Assembly (NCBI GenBank): GCA_038200305.1
Contig: JBBPYD010000046.1
Span: forward strand, 1 to 29,534
Origin: JANXXV01 sp038200305
GTDB lineage: Bacteria > Acidobacteriota > Terriglobia > Bryobacterales > Bryobacteraceae
Length of the DNA: 29,534 bases
Direction: 5' to 3'
Shown here piece after piece: positions 1 to 6,951 of the stretch (positions are counted from its first letter, which is position 1; each line of letters begins with the position of its first letter). The notes below the pieces were generated by a model. That model was not told the DNA's origin, did not search any database, and was given only the letters and a program-made list of their open reading frames with translations. Both the position numbers and the translations under genes were made by a program.

Positions 1-1
1 A

Positions 2-271
2 AATGGGGTAGCGGCGTCTGACTTCTGGGGCACAAAGAACGCGGGTGTCAATTACGGGATTCTGTTTACGGCATGGGGCGTGGCAGGGATTATCGGGCCG
101 CGCATCGGGGGAGTGTTATATGACCGGTATCACGATTACCAGGCGGCGTTTTACACCGCTGCTGTACTGGCGGGGGTGGCGCTGCTGTGTGAACTGGGCG
201 CACGCCGGCCTGTTGTGAGCGCCACGCCGCCGCACCAGCACAGCGGACTCGCGGCCCCCGAACACCTGTAA
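2..271 (+). CDS. C-terminal end of an MFS transporter, OFA (oxalate/formate antiporter) type, partial
   Basis: Only the last 89 codons are in the window; the frame is open from base 2, so the gene starts upstream. The visible part begins with a SDFWGTKNAGVNYGILFTA-like stretch, followed by GIIGPRIGGVLYD and one hydrophobic helix (FYTAAVLAGVALLCELGAR). The FGTKNxGxNYG...TAxGVAG..GP arrangement is typical of the last helices of OFA-family major facilitator transporters, which exchange or import small carboxylates across the inner membrane. The tail after the last helix is short and polar. An internal GTG at 80 is not a real start because the family signature lies upstream of it. The substrate cannot be told from this fragment. 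Confidence 0.75.
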   Translation, partial: NGVAASDFWGTKNAGVNYGILFTAWGVAGIIGPRIGGVLYDRYHDYQAAFYTAAVLAGVALLCELGARRPVVSATPPHQHSGLAAPEHL

Positions 272-324
272 GCGATTCGAGGCCAGCCAGCCGACATTAG
301 CCGTTGTCACCTCTCCCCGCACCC

Positions 325-340
325 GGCTGCAATGGCAGCC
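325..340. terminator. Small perfect hairpin between convergent genes, possible terminator
   Basis: GGCTGC (325-330), loop AATG, GCAGCC (335-340): a 6-bp perfect stem in the gap between two convergent genes. No T-run follows on either strand, so it is at best an atypical, bidirectional terminator. Confidence 0.25.
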
Positions 341-360
341 CTTCGTGGGACTAAGAGAGC

Positions 361-1152
361 TTATTCAACAACAGCGCCTATCGCTCGCGGACGGGGCAGT
401 TTTTCCAGCGCGAGTTTCTGTTCGCGCCCCGGTTGCAGTTCGTAACCCTGGACCTCAACAGTCATCTCGGTGGTACCCACGATCCTTGCGTCGGCTATCG
501 ATTGATTGCGCGCGCCTAGCCACCAGCCACCCACCTTCTGGAAATCGTACACAAGATATGGCTTGCCAACCCAGAACGATAGACTCGCGGCACTGCGGCC
601 TTCCATACGGACAATTTGATAATCGGTAGCGTCCACCCAGATCTTTCCATTCATCAGATATTTGCTTTTAGACTTCGCCTTAATCTCCATCACGTGACAG
701 CGGTGGCCGCTGCGGTCTTCGGTACCGATCAGACGGAACTCGTAGTTCTCTGGAGTCACTTTATTGAACTGCTTCGCCGAAGTACGGCTGGCTTCGGCTT
801 CCCCATCCAGCACTTTTTTGAAGACCCTGCGAGCAAGACCCTCAACGCCGTGCTCAGAAAGAACCTGGAACACCTTGCCCTTTTCCGCAGTGACTTGCAT
901 ATGAACCAACATTTCGGCATCTTGGTTGAAACGTGCGTTCTTGAGCACATACCGGCGGGTCGCCGAGTATGCCTGCACTTCCGCAAATCTCCGGTTCTCA
1001 GAAGCGGCAAGTGCCTCCACGATTTGGTTTGCGGAAACGGGTACACCGCCTCTCATCGGATCGGCGAAAGCGGACACGCCTGGCAGCAGCATAGTTCCCA
1101 CGACAACCATCGGAGCTACAGATCCCAGAAACGTGCCGTATGTAATTTCCAT
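361..1152 (-). CDS. Secreted protein of unknown function, outer-membrane lipoprotein-sorting (LolA/RseB-like) fold suspected
   Basis: 263 residues if started at the ATG at 1152; a GTG directly before it (1155) is the alternative. The N-terminus has a hydrophobic stretch (VAPMVVVGTMLLPGVSAFA) that looks like a signal peptide with cleavage after AFA. The mature part alternates short beta strands: YSATRRYVL near residue 65, an FRLIGTEDRSGHRCHVMEI stretch near 140, KIWVDATDYQIVRMEG near 170, then VYDFQKVGGWWLG. The 'IWVDxxxYxIVRMEG' strand pattern is what one sees in LolA/RseB/DUF4292-like periplasmic proteins that bind lipid or sense envelope state. This is a fold guess, not an identification. 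It converges on the MFS gene and is divergent from the UxaC-like gene. No Shine-Dalgarno is seen; a -10-like TAGACT lies 8 bases before the start. Confidence 0.65.
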   Translation of the reverse strand: MEITYGTFLGSVAPMVVVGTMLLPGVSAFADPMRGGVPVSANQIVEALAASENRRFAEVQAYSATRRYVLKNARFNQDAEMLVHMQVTAEKGKVFQVLSEHGVEGLARRVFKKVLDGEAEASRTSAKQFNKVTPENYEFRLIGTEDRSGHRCHVMEIKAKSKSKYLMNGKIWVDATDYQIVRMEGRSAASLSFWVGKPYLVYDFQKVGGWWLGARNQSIADARIVGTTEMTVEVQGYELQPGREQKLALEKLPRPRAIGAVVE

Positions 1153-1160
1153 CACATCTA

Positions 1161-1166
1161 AGTCTA
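1161..1166 (-). promoter_or_regulatory. -10-like element directly before the 361-1152 gene
   Basis: TAGACT on the minus strand, 8 bases before the ATG at 1152, with no recognisable -35 and no Shine-Dalgarno. The spacing would put the transcript start at or next to the start codon. Short motif, so weak evidence alone. Confidence 0.3.
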
Positions 1167-1306
1167 CAGCATTTCGGGCACCAAACGTTCTAATCTAAGT
1201 AGATCAATTACTTACCTTCCGCTGGACGGCGGCGAGATGTAAAAAAGATCTGCGCTTGCATCGCGTGCTACACGGCCCGCTGCCTGCCCCAATGCGATCC
1301 CGGCAG

Positions 1307-1312
1307 TATAGT
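1307..1312 (+). promoter_or_regulatory. -10-like element TATAGT before the UxaC-like gene
   Basis: TATAGT at 1307-1312 with a GGTGGGG purine stretch about 8 bases before the GTG at 1337. Together they favour the GTG at 1337 over the in-frame ATGs at 1256 and 1292, which lie upstream of this element. No good -35 is visible. Confidence 0.4.
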
Positions 1313-1336
1313 AAATTCAGTGGTGGGGTTATCCTT

Positions 1337-2629
1337 GTGAGCGAATCCAAAACGGCATCGAATATCACGGCCTTGCGGGCAAACCAAGCCCGGGCCGCAG
1401 TGGAGGACATACTAGGTTCGGCGCCGGTGATCGATATGCATACTCACCTGTTTGCGCCGTCTTTTGGAGCGATTGGGTTGTGGGGCATTGATGACCTCAT
1501 CACTTACCACTATCTGGAGGCGGAATTATTCCGCTCCTCCGCCATATCGCCCGCCGAGTATTGGGCGCTCTCGAAAACTGAGAAGGCGGATGCGATCTGG
1601 CGCGCGCTCTTCGTGGAAAACTCGCCCCTATCGGAAGCCACACGCGGCGTGGTGGCCGTGCTTCAGGCCTTTGACCTGCCGACCGGGGGCCCGAGCCTGC
1701 GTGAGGCGCGGGAGTTTTTCGAATCGCAGCCGATCGAATCGCATGTTGGAAAAGTTCTGCAGCTGGCAGGCGTCAGCGATGTGGTGATGACAAACGATCC
1801 ACTGGATCCGGCGGAGGCGCCGCTTTGGGAGGCGGGGGTTGCGCCAGATCCACAGTTCCACGCGGTGCTGCGGCTGGATCGAATCTTGAACAAGTGGCCG
1901 GAGAATTGGCAGGTTCTGGCCGCAAAGGGTTATGCCATCAACGCAGGTGTATTCGGCAAGAGCGCCGCGGAAGTGCGCCGGTTCCTGAGCGACTGGTGCG
2001 CGCGCATGAAGCCGGTTTACATGGCCGTCTCCCTGCCCGACACCTTCTGCTATCCCGAAGATAGTGTCAGGGCAAAACTGCTGCGCGAGGTGGTTCTGCC
2101 GTGTTGCCAGGAGTTCAAAATTCCGCTGTCGTTAATGATTGGGGTGCGTTATCAGGTGAATCCAGCTCTGCGGCTTGCCGGCGATGGCGCAGGCAGAGCG
2201 GATCTGCGATCACTCGAAATTCTTTGCCGCGATTTTCCGGATAACCGTTTCCTGGTCAGTGTGCTAAGCCGCGAGAATCAGCATGAGCTGTGTGTTTACG
2301 CCCGGAAGTTCCGCAATCTGATGCCGTTCGGATGCTGGTGGTTTCTGAACAATCCATCGATTGTGGAAGAGATGACGCGGGAGCGCCTGGAAATGCTCGG
2401 GACCAGCTTCATTCCACAGCACTCGGATGCACGGGTTTTAGAGCAAGTGATCTATAAGTGGCGCAACACGCGCCGGACGATGGCCGGAATCCTGGCGAAC
2501 TCATACCAATTGATGATCGAGGACGGACGCAATGTTACGCGGGATGACATTGCGCGCGATGTGACCCGCCTGTTCCGTTCGAACTTCGAGCAATGGACGG
2601 GTAGGCCGTCGCTGTCTGTTCGAGGTTAG
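1337..2629 (+). CDS. Glucuronate isomerase (UxaC)-like amidohydrolase-fold protein
   Basis: 430 residues from the GTG at 1337, chosen because of the purine-rich site and -10-like element just upstream. The metal-binding HxH of the amidohydrolase superfamily is in VIDMHTHLF (His35, His37), right after a short N-terminal helix, followed by LWGIDDLITYHYLEAE. The C-terminal third holds the signature GCWWFLNNPSIVEEM, then LGTSFIPQHSDARVLEQVIYKW. These are features I know from the COG1904 glucuronate-isomerase-like proteins of planctomycetes and acidobacteria. Classical UxaC interconverts D-glucuronate and D-fructuronate; these divergent members may act on another uronate or sugar acid. Its position near a beta-hydroxyacid dehydrogenase is compatible with sugar-acid breakdown, but a broken gene lies between and no operon is evident. 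Cytoplasmic; no signal peptide. Confidence 0.8.
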   Translation: MSESKTASNITALRANQARAAVEDILGSAPVIDMHTHLFAPSFGAIGLWGIDDLITYHYLEAELFRSSAISPAEYWALSKTEKADAIWRALFVENSPLSEATRGVVAVLQAFDLPTGGPSLREAREFFESQPIESHVGKVLQLAGVSDVVMTNDPLDPAEAPLWEAGVAPDPQFHAVLRLDRILNKWPENWQVLAAKGYAINAGVFGKSAAEVRRFLSDWCARMKPVYMAVSLPDTFCYPEDSVRAKLLREVVLPCCQEFKIPLSLMIGVRYQVNPALRLAGDGAGRADLRSLEILCRDFPDNRFLVSVLSRENQHELCVYARKFRNLMPFGCWWFLNNPSIVEEMTRERLEMLGTSFIPQHSDARVLEQVIYKWRNTRRTMAGILANSYQLMIEDGRNVTRDDIARDVTRLFRSNFEQWTGRPSLSVRG

Positions 2630-2652
2630 GCGGCGTGTCCCAGGCGCTATAC

Positions 2653-3242
2653 GTGACTAATACGTTTGTGCCGGATGCTTCCGTCTCGCTTCCCTGGTGC
2701 TTCGATGACGAACGGACTTCCTATTCGAGGTTCTGCTGAGATTGTTTAATTGACGGCGAGGAAGTGGTCGTCCCGAGCCACTGGCCCGCCGAGATTCTCA
2801 ACAGTCTTGTGCAAGCCAAAAAGCGCGGACGGGTACCGGAAGAAAAGATCCAGGGCTTTTTGCAGGATCTCAGCTCATTTCACATCCTGGTCGATAATGA
2901 ACGAAGCCTCACGGCGTGAGAACGTATTCGGAGCCTGGCCGAAGTCCATCGGCTCACCGCTTAGATGCCGCCTACCTGGAATTGGCCCAGCGCACCGGTC
3001 TCCCCTTGGCCACCCTGGATAAGGATTTGCGGAAAGCCGCGCACGCCGAAAAAGTCGCGCTTCTGGAAGCTGCCCAGATGCTCGGCTTATCAGTGACAGG
3101 GCTTCGAATCCTTGTGAAAAGCCACATCGTGAAGGAAGAGGAAATGACAAACTGCAGGGTAAAAGTTTTTCTAGACTCAGATCTGCTTGTGTTGCGTATT
3201 CTTGCCGGCATGTCCGATCATCAGCAAGCTGCCATGCAGTAG
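2653..3242 (+). pseudogene. Broken PIN-domain (VapC-type) toxin gene
   Basis: Starting at GTG 2653, one frame reads TNTFVPDASVSLPWCFDDER, which matches the N-terminal DASV...WCFEDE strand and catalytic aspartate of PIN-domain ribonucleases. It then meets TGA at 2737-2739. The same frame resumes with DGEEVVVPSHWPAEILNSL and meets a second TGA at 2917-2919, then resumes with ERIRSLAEVHRLTA. There a single-base deletion near 2963 (TAG where TA(C/T)G is expected) shifts the frame, and the next frame continues DAAYLELAQRTGLPLATLDK, the conserved third acidic block. So all PIN blocks are present in order but split by two stops and a frameshift. Residues after about 3060 (MLGLSVTG...) run past a usual VapC and are unexplained; they faintly recall the DUF3368 tail. 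No antitoxin gene precedes it. Confidence 0.8.
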
Positions 3243-3270
3243 ACCCGCGAACCGATTTGCCTCCCGTGGT

Positions 3271-3330
3271 TTCATGGAACCGGGCTCTCGAAGTACAATA
3301 ACGGTTCGTACAAATCAACCCCAGGGAGGA
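3271..3330 (+). promoter_or_regulatory. Promoter and ribosome binding site for the 3335 gene
   Basis: TACAAT at 3294-3299 is a good -10 match; the hexamer 17 bases upstream (TTCATG, 3271-3276) is a poor -35. GGGAGGA at 3324-3330 lies 4 bases before the TTG at 3335. This strong Shine-Dalgarno is what fixes TTG as the start, as no ATG or GTG is suitably placed. Confidence 0.55.
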
Positions 3331-3334
3331 ACAA

Positions 3335-4228
3335 TTGGCAAATCTTGGATTTTTAGGACTCGGGATCATGGGCCGGCTGATGGCCCGGAATCTGTTGCGT
3401 GCCGGGCATCGTGTCGCGCTGTGGTCCCACTCGCCCGGCAAGGCAGCCGAGTTAGCGAAGGAAGGCGATGGCGTAGCATGCCAGACTCCGGCGGAAGTGG
3501 GCGCACAGGCCGATTGCATTTTCTTATGCGTGGGCGACACGAAGATGTCTGAGGAAGCCATTTTGGGTGAGAACGGCGTCAGTAAGGGTGCCAAGGCCGG
3601 CAGCACCATCGTGGACGCGAGCACCATCGCGCCTGGCGCCAGCCGCCGGATCTTCCAGGAACTTTCCAAATCTGGGATAAACTTCCTGGATGCACCCTGC
3701 ACTGGCTCAAAGCCTGGGGCGGATGCTGGCACTCTGACCTTCATGGTCGGGGGAGATGAAGGCGTTTTCGAGAAGATGAAACCGTTTCTCGAACCCATGG
3801 GTAAGCAGCTTTACTATTGTGGGGGCTCGGGTATGGGGCTGAACGCGAAGCTTACTCAGAATTTGATTCTCTCTAACATCATGCAAGCATTCAATGAAGG
3901 GATGGTTTTGAGCACGAAAGCGGGCGTGGACCCCGAATTGATGCTTAAGATTTTGGATAACAGCGCCGCCAAATCGGGACTGATCTCCTTCAAAGCCCCG
4001 TTCGTTCTGGATCGAAATTTCGTTACAAACTTCTCTACCAAGTGGATGCATAAGGACATATCGCTGGCGTTGGAATCGGGAAATGAGATGGAAGTCCCGC
4101 TTCCCTTGACCGCCTTGACGCAGCAACTCTTCCGGGCAGCTATCGCCAGCGGATTCGGAGAAGACGATATGTGCTCTACTATCAAGGTGATGGAAGATTT
4201 TGCCGGTGTTGAGGTGAAGCGGCAGTAA
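3335..4228 (+). CDS. NAD(P)-dependent beta-hydroxyacid dehydrogenase (3-hydroxyisobutyrate dehydrogenase family)
   Basis: 297 residues from a TTG start with a strong Shine-Dalgarno. The Rossmann motif GxGxxG is GLGIMG (residues 8-13), followed by MARNLLRAGHRVALWSH. The substrate-site signature is DAPCTGSKPGADAGTL (residues 119-133), and the catalytic lysine block is GMGLNAKLTQN with Lys172 and Asn176, spaced as in 3-hydroxyisobutyrate and glyoxylate/succinic-semialdehyde reductases. Length is normal for the family. It oxidises or reduces a beta-hydroxy acid with NAD(P) in the cytoplasm. The CTGSK form of the substrate loop, rather than DAPVSGG, points towards the GLYR/semialdehyde-reductase side of the family, but the substrate is not settled. 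It appears to have its own promoter and no operon partner; the next gene is separated by a structured 200-base region. Confidence 0.88.
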   Translation: MANLGFLGLGIMGRLMARNLLRAGHRVALWSHSPGKAAELAKEGDGVACQTPAEVGAQADCIFLCVGDTKMSEEAILGENGVSKGAKAGSTIVDASTIAPGASRRIFQELSKSGINFLDAPCTGSKPGADAGTLTFMVGGDEGVFEKMKPFLEPMGKQLYYCGGSGMGLNAKLTQNLILSNIMQAFNEGMVLSTKAGVDPELMLKILDNSAAKSGLISFKAPFVLDRNFVTNFSTKWMHKDISLALESGNEMEVPLPLTALTQQLFRAAIASGFGEDDMCSTIKVMEDFAGVEVKRQ

Positions 4229-4264
4229 AAATCTTGAAGATTTCTATTGCATTCCGTAGGAACA

Positions 4265-4270
4265 TATACT
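4265..4270 (+). promoter_or_regulatory. -10-like TATACT upstream of the structured element
   Basis: TATACT at 4265-4270 would start transcription near 4277, just ahead of the inverted repeats described next. No convincing -35 at 17 bases. Confidence 0.45.
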
Positions 4271-4276
4271 AATATT

Positions 4277-4400
4277 GGAATTAAGCCGGGGAGGCAACTC
4301 CCACCAAAGCGAGACTAACCTCATAGAAAAGACCCCTGAAGCAATCCTCCCCGGCGCCCGCAAGGGTCTCACCGGCGGTCGGTAGGGGCAAAAATTCAAA
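4277..4400 (+). ncRNA. Candidate structured RNA or 5' leader upstream of dxr, class unknown
   Basis: The 202-base gap before dxr holds dense RNA-like pairing. GCCGGGGAGG (4285-4294) and CCTCCCCGGC (4346-4355) form a perfect 10-bp stem. Two hairpins capped by GNRA-type GCAA loops are possible: GGGAG/CTCCC (4289-4302) and GCCC/GGGT (4356-4367). AGACCC (4330-4335), inside the long stem's loop, can pair with GGGTCT (4364-4369) outside it, giving a pseudoknot. GAATT (4278-4282) pairs with AATTC (4393-4397), with GCC/GGC next to it, as an outer closing helix. Several of these are mutually exclusive, as in switches. No T-run follows. It could be a free small RNA or a leader of dxr; I could not match it to 6S, SRP RNA or a riboswitch class I know. 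Confidence 0.45.
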
Positions 4401-4430
4401 AACAAAACAAAGCACGATGATATTCTAAGT

Positions 4431-5621
4431 TTGTTGACTTCCATCACTTTACTTGGATCGACGGGTTCCATTGGCACGTCCACTTTAGACGTCGTGCGCC
4501 GATGGCCCAGTCGTTTTCGTGTTTTCGGACTGGTGGCGGGGCAGAATCTGGACGTCCTTGTTCTTCAGATCGTTGAATTTAAGCCGGCTGTGGTAGTTGT
4601 TGCAACGCCCGAGGTCCTGAAGAATCTAACAGGCAGGCTGCGGGAGGCGGGAATAGAAAGATCCCGGTGGCCTGAATTGCTGTCTGGAGATGAGGCGCGA
4701 ATTCAGGTAGCGGTAGCGGACGAAGTAGGTTTCGTACTGTCTGCAATTGTAGGAGTAGCAGGACTTGAGGCTACCTATGAAGCCGTTCGGCGGAAAAAGA
4801 TCATTGGACTCGCCAATAAAGAGGTGCTGGTGGCAAGCGGTAAGCTGGTGATGGATGCTGCACGCGAAGCTGGGACGGAGTTAATTCCAGTAGATAGTGA
4901 GCACAATGGGGCTCACCAGTGTTTGAGGGCCGGGTTAAGGAGCGAAGTAGTCCGGTTGATTTTAACGGCCTCTGGCGGACCTTTCCGGAACACCGCCTCC
5001 AGCGAATTTCCTTCCATCACTCCAGCGCAGGCGTTGAATCATCCAACCTGGAAGATGGGGCAGCGGATCACCATCGATTCCGCTACATTGATGAACAAGG
5101 GTTTTGAGGTGATTGAGGCCTGTTGGCTTTTTGACTTCTTGCCGAAAGATGTGGGGGTGGTGGTGCATCCGCAGTCGACCGTGCATGCGATGGTGGAATA
5201 CGTGGATGGAAGCGTGATTGCACAGGTCTCCGCGACTGACATGAGAATGCCGATTCAGTACGCGCTGACTTATCCTGAACGGGCAGACGCACCCGTGCCG
5301 AAGCTTGATTGGGCACAGACCCGGACCTGGGAATTCTATCCGCCGGATCTGAAAAAGTTTCCGCTGCTACAGTTGGCGTACGATGCGCAAGAGGCCGGCG
5401 GATCGGCTACTTGTACGCTCAATGCGGCCGATGAGATAGCGGTGGATGCGTTTCTGCACGAGCAGATCTCGTTTCCTGGAATCAGTGAAGTGATAACGGA
5501 AGCTCTCTCACGGATGCCCGCGCGGACACCGAAGTCCGTGGGCGATGTTTTGGAAATCGACCAAGAGTCTCGTGCCGTTGCTCGCGAATGCGTGCGGCGG
5601 CGCGCGGCCGTACGAGCGTAA
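4431..5621 (+). CDS. dxr: 1-deoxy-D-xylulose 5-phosphate reductoisomerase
   Basis: 396 residues, normal length. Converts DXP to 2-C-methyl-D-erythritol 4-phosphate with NADPH and a divalent metal, the first committed step of the MEP isoprenoid pathway. Visible motifs: NADPH-binding GSTGSIGTSTLDVV (from residue 9), GLANKEVLVASGKLV, metal/substrate-binding PVDSEHN, LTASGGPFR, HPTWKMGQRITIDSATLMNK, HPQSTVHAMVEY and C-terminal LNAADEIAVDAFL. After PVDSEHN the usual AIFQ is GAHQ, a small deviation. No ATG is available; start is TTG 4431 (or TTG 4434), with no Shine-Dalgarno and a -10-like TATTCT at 4421-4426, so the leader may be absent or the RNA may come from further upstream through the structured element. 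Its stop is 4 bases before rseP, a classic gene order. Confidence 0.96.
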   Translation: MLTSITLLGSTGSIGTSTLDVVRRWPSRFRVFGLVAGQNLDVLVLQIVEFKPAVVVVATPEVLKNLTGRLREAGIERSRWPELLSGDEARIQVAVADEVGFVLSAIVGVAGLEATYEAVRRKKIIGLANKEVLVASGKLVMDAAREAGTELIPVDSEHNGAHQCLRAGLRSEVVRLILTASGGPFRNTASSEFPSITPAQALNHPTWKMGQRITIDSATLMNKGFEVIEACWLFDFLPKDVGVVVHPQSTVHAMVEYVDGSVIAQVSATDMRMPIQYALTYPERADAPVPKLDWAQTRTWEFYPPDLKKFPLLQLAYDAQEAGGSATCTLNAADEIAVDAFLHEQISFPGISEVITEALSRMPARTPKSVGDVLEIDQESRAVARECVRRRAAVRA

Positions 5622-5625
5622 TTCT

Positions 5626-6951
5626 ATGATTGTCTTACAAAATATCTGGTGGCTTCTTGTCCTGATAGGTGTGATGATTCTGATCCACGAACTGGGTCAC
5701 TATTGGGCCGCGCGTTTCTTCGATGTGCGGGTAGAGGCGTTCAGCTTCGGCTTCGGGCCTCGCTTGTTCGGGTTCAAGCGGGGTGAGACCGACTTCCGGT
5801 TTTCCTTAATTCTGTTCGGCGGTTACGTCAAAATGGCCGGCGAACAGCCAGGTGAGCAGCCGGGCGAGGAAAACGCGGCCGCTGATCCGCGATCTTTTGG
5901 AGCGAAGCCCCGCTGGCAGCGGCTCATCATTTTGTTTGCGGGGCCGGCGATGAATCTGATCCTCGCGGTGGTGCTGCTAACCGGCCTGTTCATGGTGGAA
6001 TTTCCTAAGGTAGCGAACTTCAATGCACCCTCCACCATCGGGTACATACAGAAGGATTCTCCTGCCGCCAAGGCGGGTCTGCAGGAAGGCGACCGCATTA
6101 TCCAGATTGACGATCAGCGCGATCCGCAATGGGAAGACGTGGCGATTGAGGAAGCCTCCAATCCAAACCATGCGATCACCGTGGCTGTGGAACGGAATGG
6201 CCAGCGCGTCGACACCACCATTACACCGAAGACGGACGAGAAGACCGGGCTTGGAATGGCGGGTTGGGATGAGCAGAACGAAGTGCAGATCGACGGGATC
6301 ATGCCCGGAATGGATGCAGAGAAGGCAGGGCTGCGGCGAGGCGATGTAGTGCTGAGTTTGAACGGGGTTCCGGTCCGTTCCGTCTTCAAGCTGCATGAGG
6401 TGATTCGCGCGAGCGGCGGGAAACCGGTGACGGTGGAATATCTCCGCGATGGGCGGCGCGGCACGGCTACTGTACAGCCCGCTTTCAACAAAGCTGAGAA
6501 CCGCTGGATGATTGGGGTGATGCTGGACCGGCGAGTCATCATGACGAAGCTGAGCTTTCCCCAGGCGCTAAATGAATCAGTCAAGCGCAACGTAAAGGGC
6601 GCATCGGTGATCTACCAGTTCTTGCGGGGAATGGTGGAGCGGAGAATGTCACCCAAGTCATTGGAAGGCCCCATCGGGATTGCCCGGCTATCGGGAGATG
6701 CCGCACGGCAAGGCGCAGCCCAGTTTATCGGCCTAATGGCAATGGTCAGTTTGAATCTGGCGATCTTCAATCTGCTGCCCATTCCAATTCTGGATGGTGG
6801 AACGATTCTCATGCTGGCCGTTGAAATCTTCATGCGGCGGGACCTGAGCATGCAGGTGAAGGAAGCGATCCTGAAGGTCGGGATGGTGTTTCTGATGGCC
6901 GTGGTGGTGTTCGTGCTTTACAACGACATCTCAAAGATGCTTCCCGGTTGA
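5626..6951 (+). CDS. rseP: Site-2 intramembrane metalloprotease RseP with two PDZ domains
   Basis: 441 residues from the ATG at 5626, 4 bases after dxr. The first membrane helix carries the zinc motif HELGH (residues 21-25) followed by YWAARFF. A PDZ-like domain starts at IGYIQKDSPAAKAGLQEGDR and a second at VQIDGIMPGMDAEKAGLRRGD. The second catalytic block NLLPIPILDGGTILM (LDGG near residue 389) lies in a C-terminal helix, and a final helix ends the protein. This is the RseP/YaeL family, which cuts transmembrane anti-sigma factors to release envelope-stress sigma factors. In many bacteria it sits beside dxr, as here. Upstream in-frame codons overlap dxr and are unlikely starts. Confidence 0.95.
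   Translation: MIVLQNIWWLLVLIGVMILIHELGHYWAARFFDVRVEAFSFGFGPRLFGFKRGETDFRFSLILFGGYVKMAGEQPGEQPGEENAAADPRSFGAKPRWQRLIILFAGPAMNLILAVVLLTGLFMVEFPKVANFNAPSTIGYIQKDSPAAKAGLQEGDRIIQIDDQRDPQWEDVAIEEASNPNHAITVAVERNGQRVDTTITPKTDEKTGLGMAGWDEQNEVQIDGIMPGMDAEKAGLRRGDVVLSLNGVPVRSVFKLHEVIRASGGKPVTVEYLRDGRRGTATVQPAFNKAENRWMIGVMLDRRVIMTKLSFPQALNESVKRNVKGASVIYQFLRGMVERRMSPKSLEGPIGIARLSGDAARQGAAQFIGLMAMVSLNLAIFNLLPIPILDGGTILMLAVEIFMRRDLSMQVKEAILKVGMVFLMAVVVFVLYNDISKMLPG

Noticed and set aside
616..1161. A 181-codon plus-strand open frame opposite the secreted protein at 361-1152
   Set aside because: The minus-strand product has a signal peptide and a coherent strand pattern, and the plus-strand product has neither.
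1256..1336. ATG starts at 1256 or 1292 for the UxaC-like gene
   Set aside because: They lie before the TATAGT element, have no ribosome site and add residues not expected before the HxH strand.
4277..4400. 6S RNA, SRP RNA, c-di-GMP or c-di-AMP riboswitch identity for the structured element
   Set aside because: Short look-alike words exist (for example ACTAACCTC near 4313), but the full conserved cores of these classes are not present, so I left the class open.
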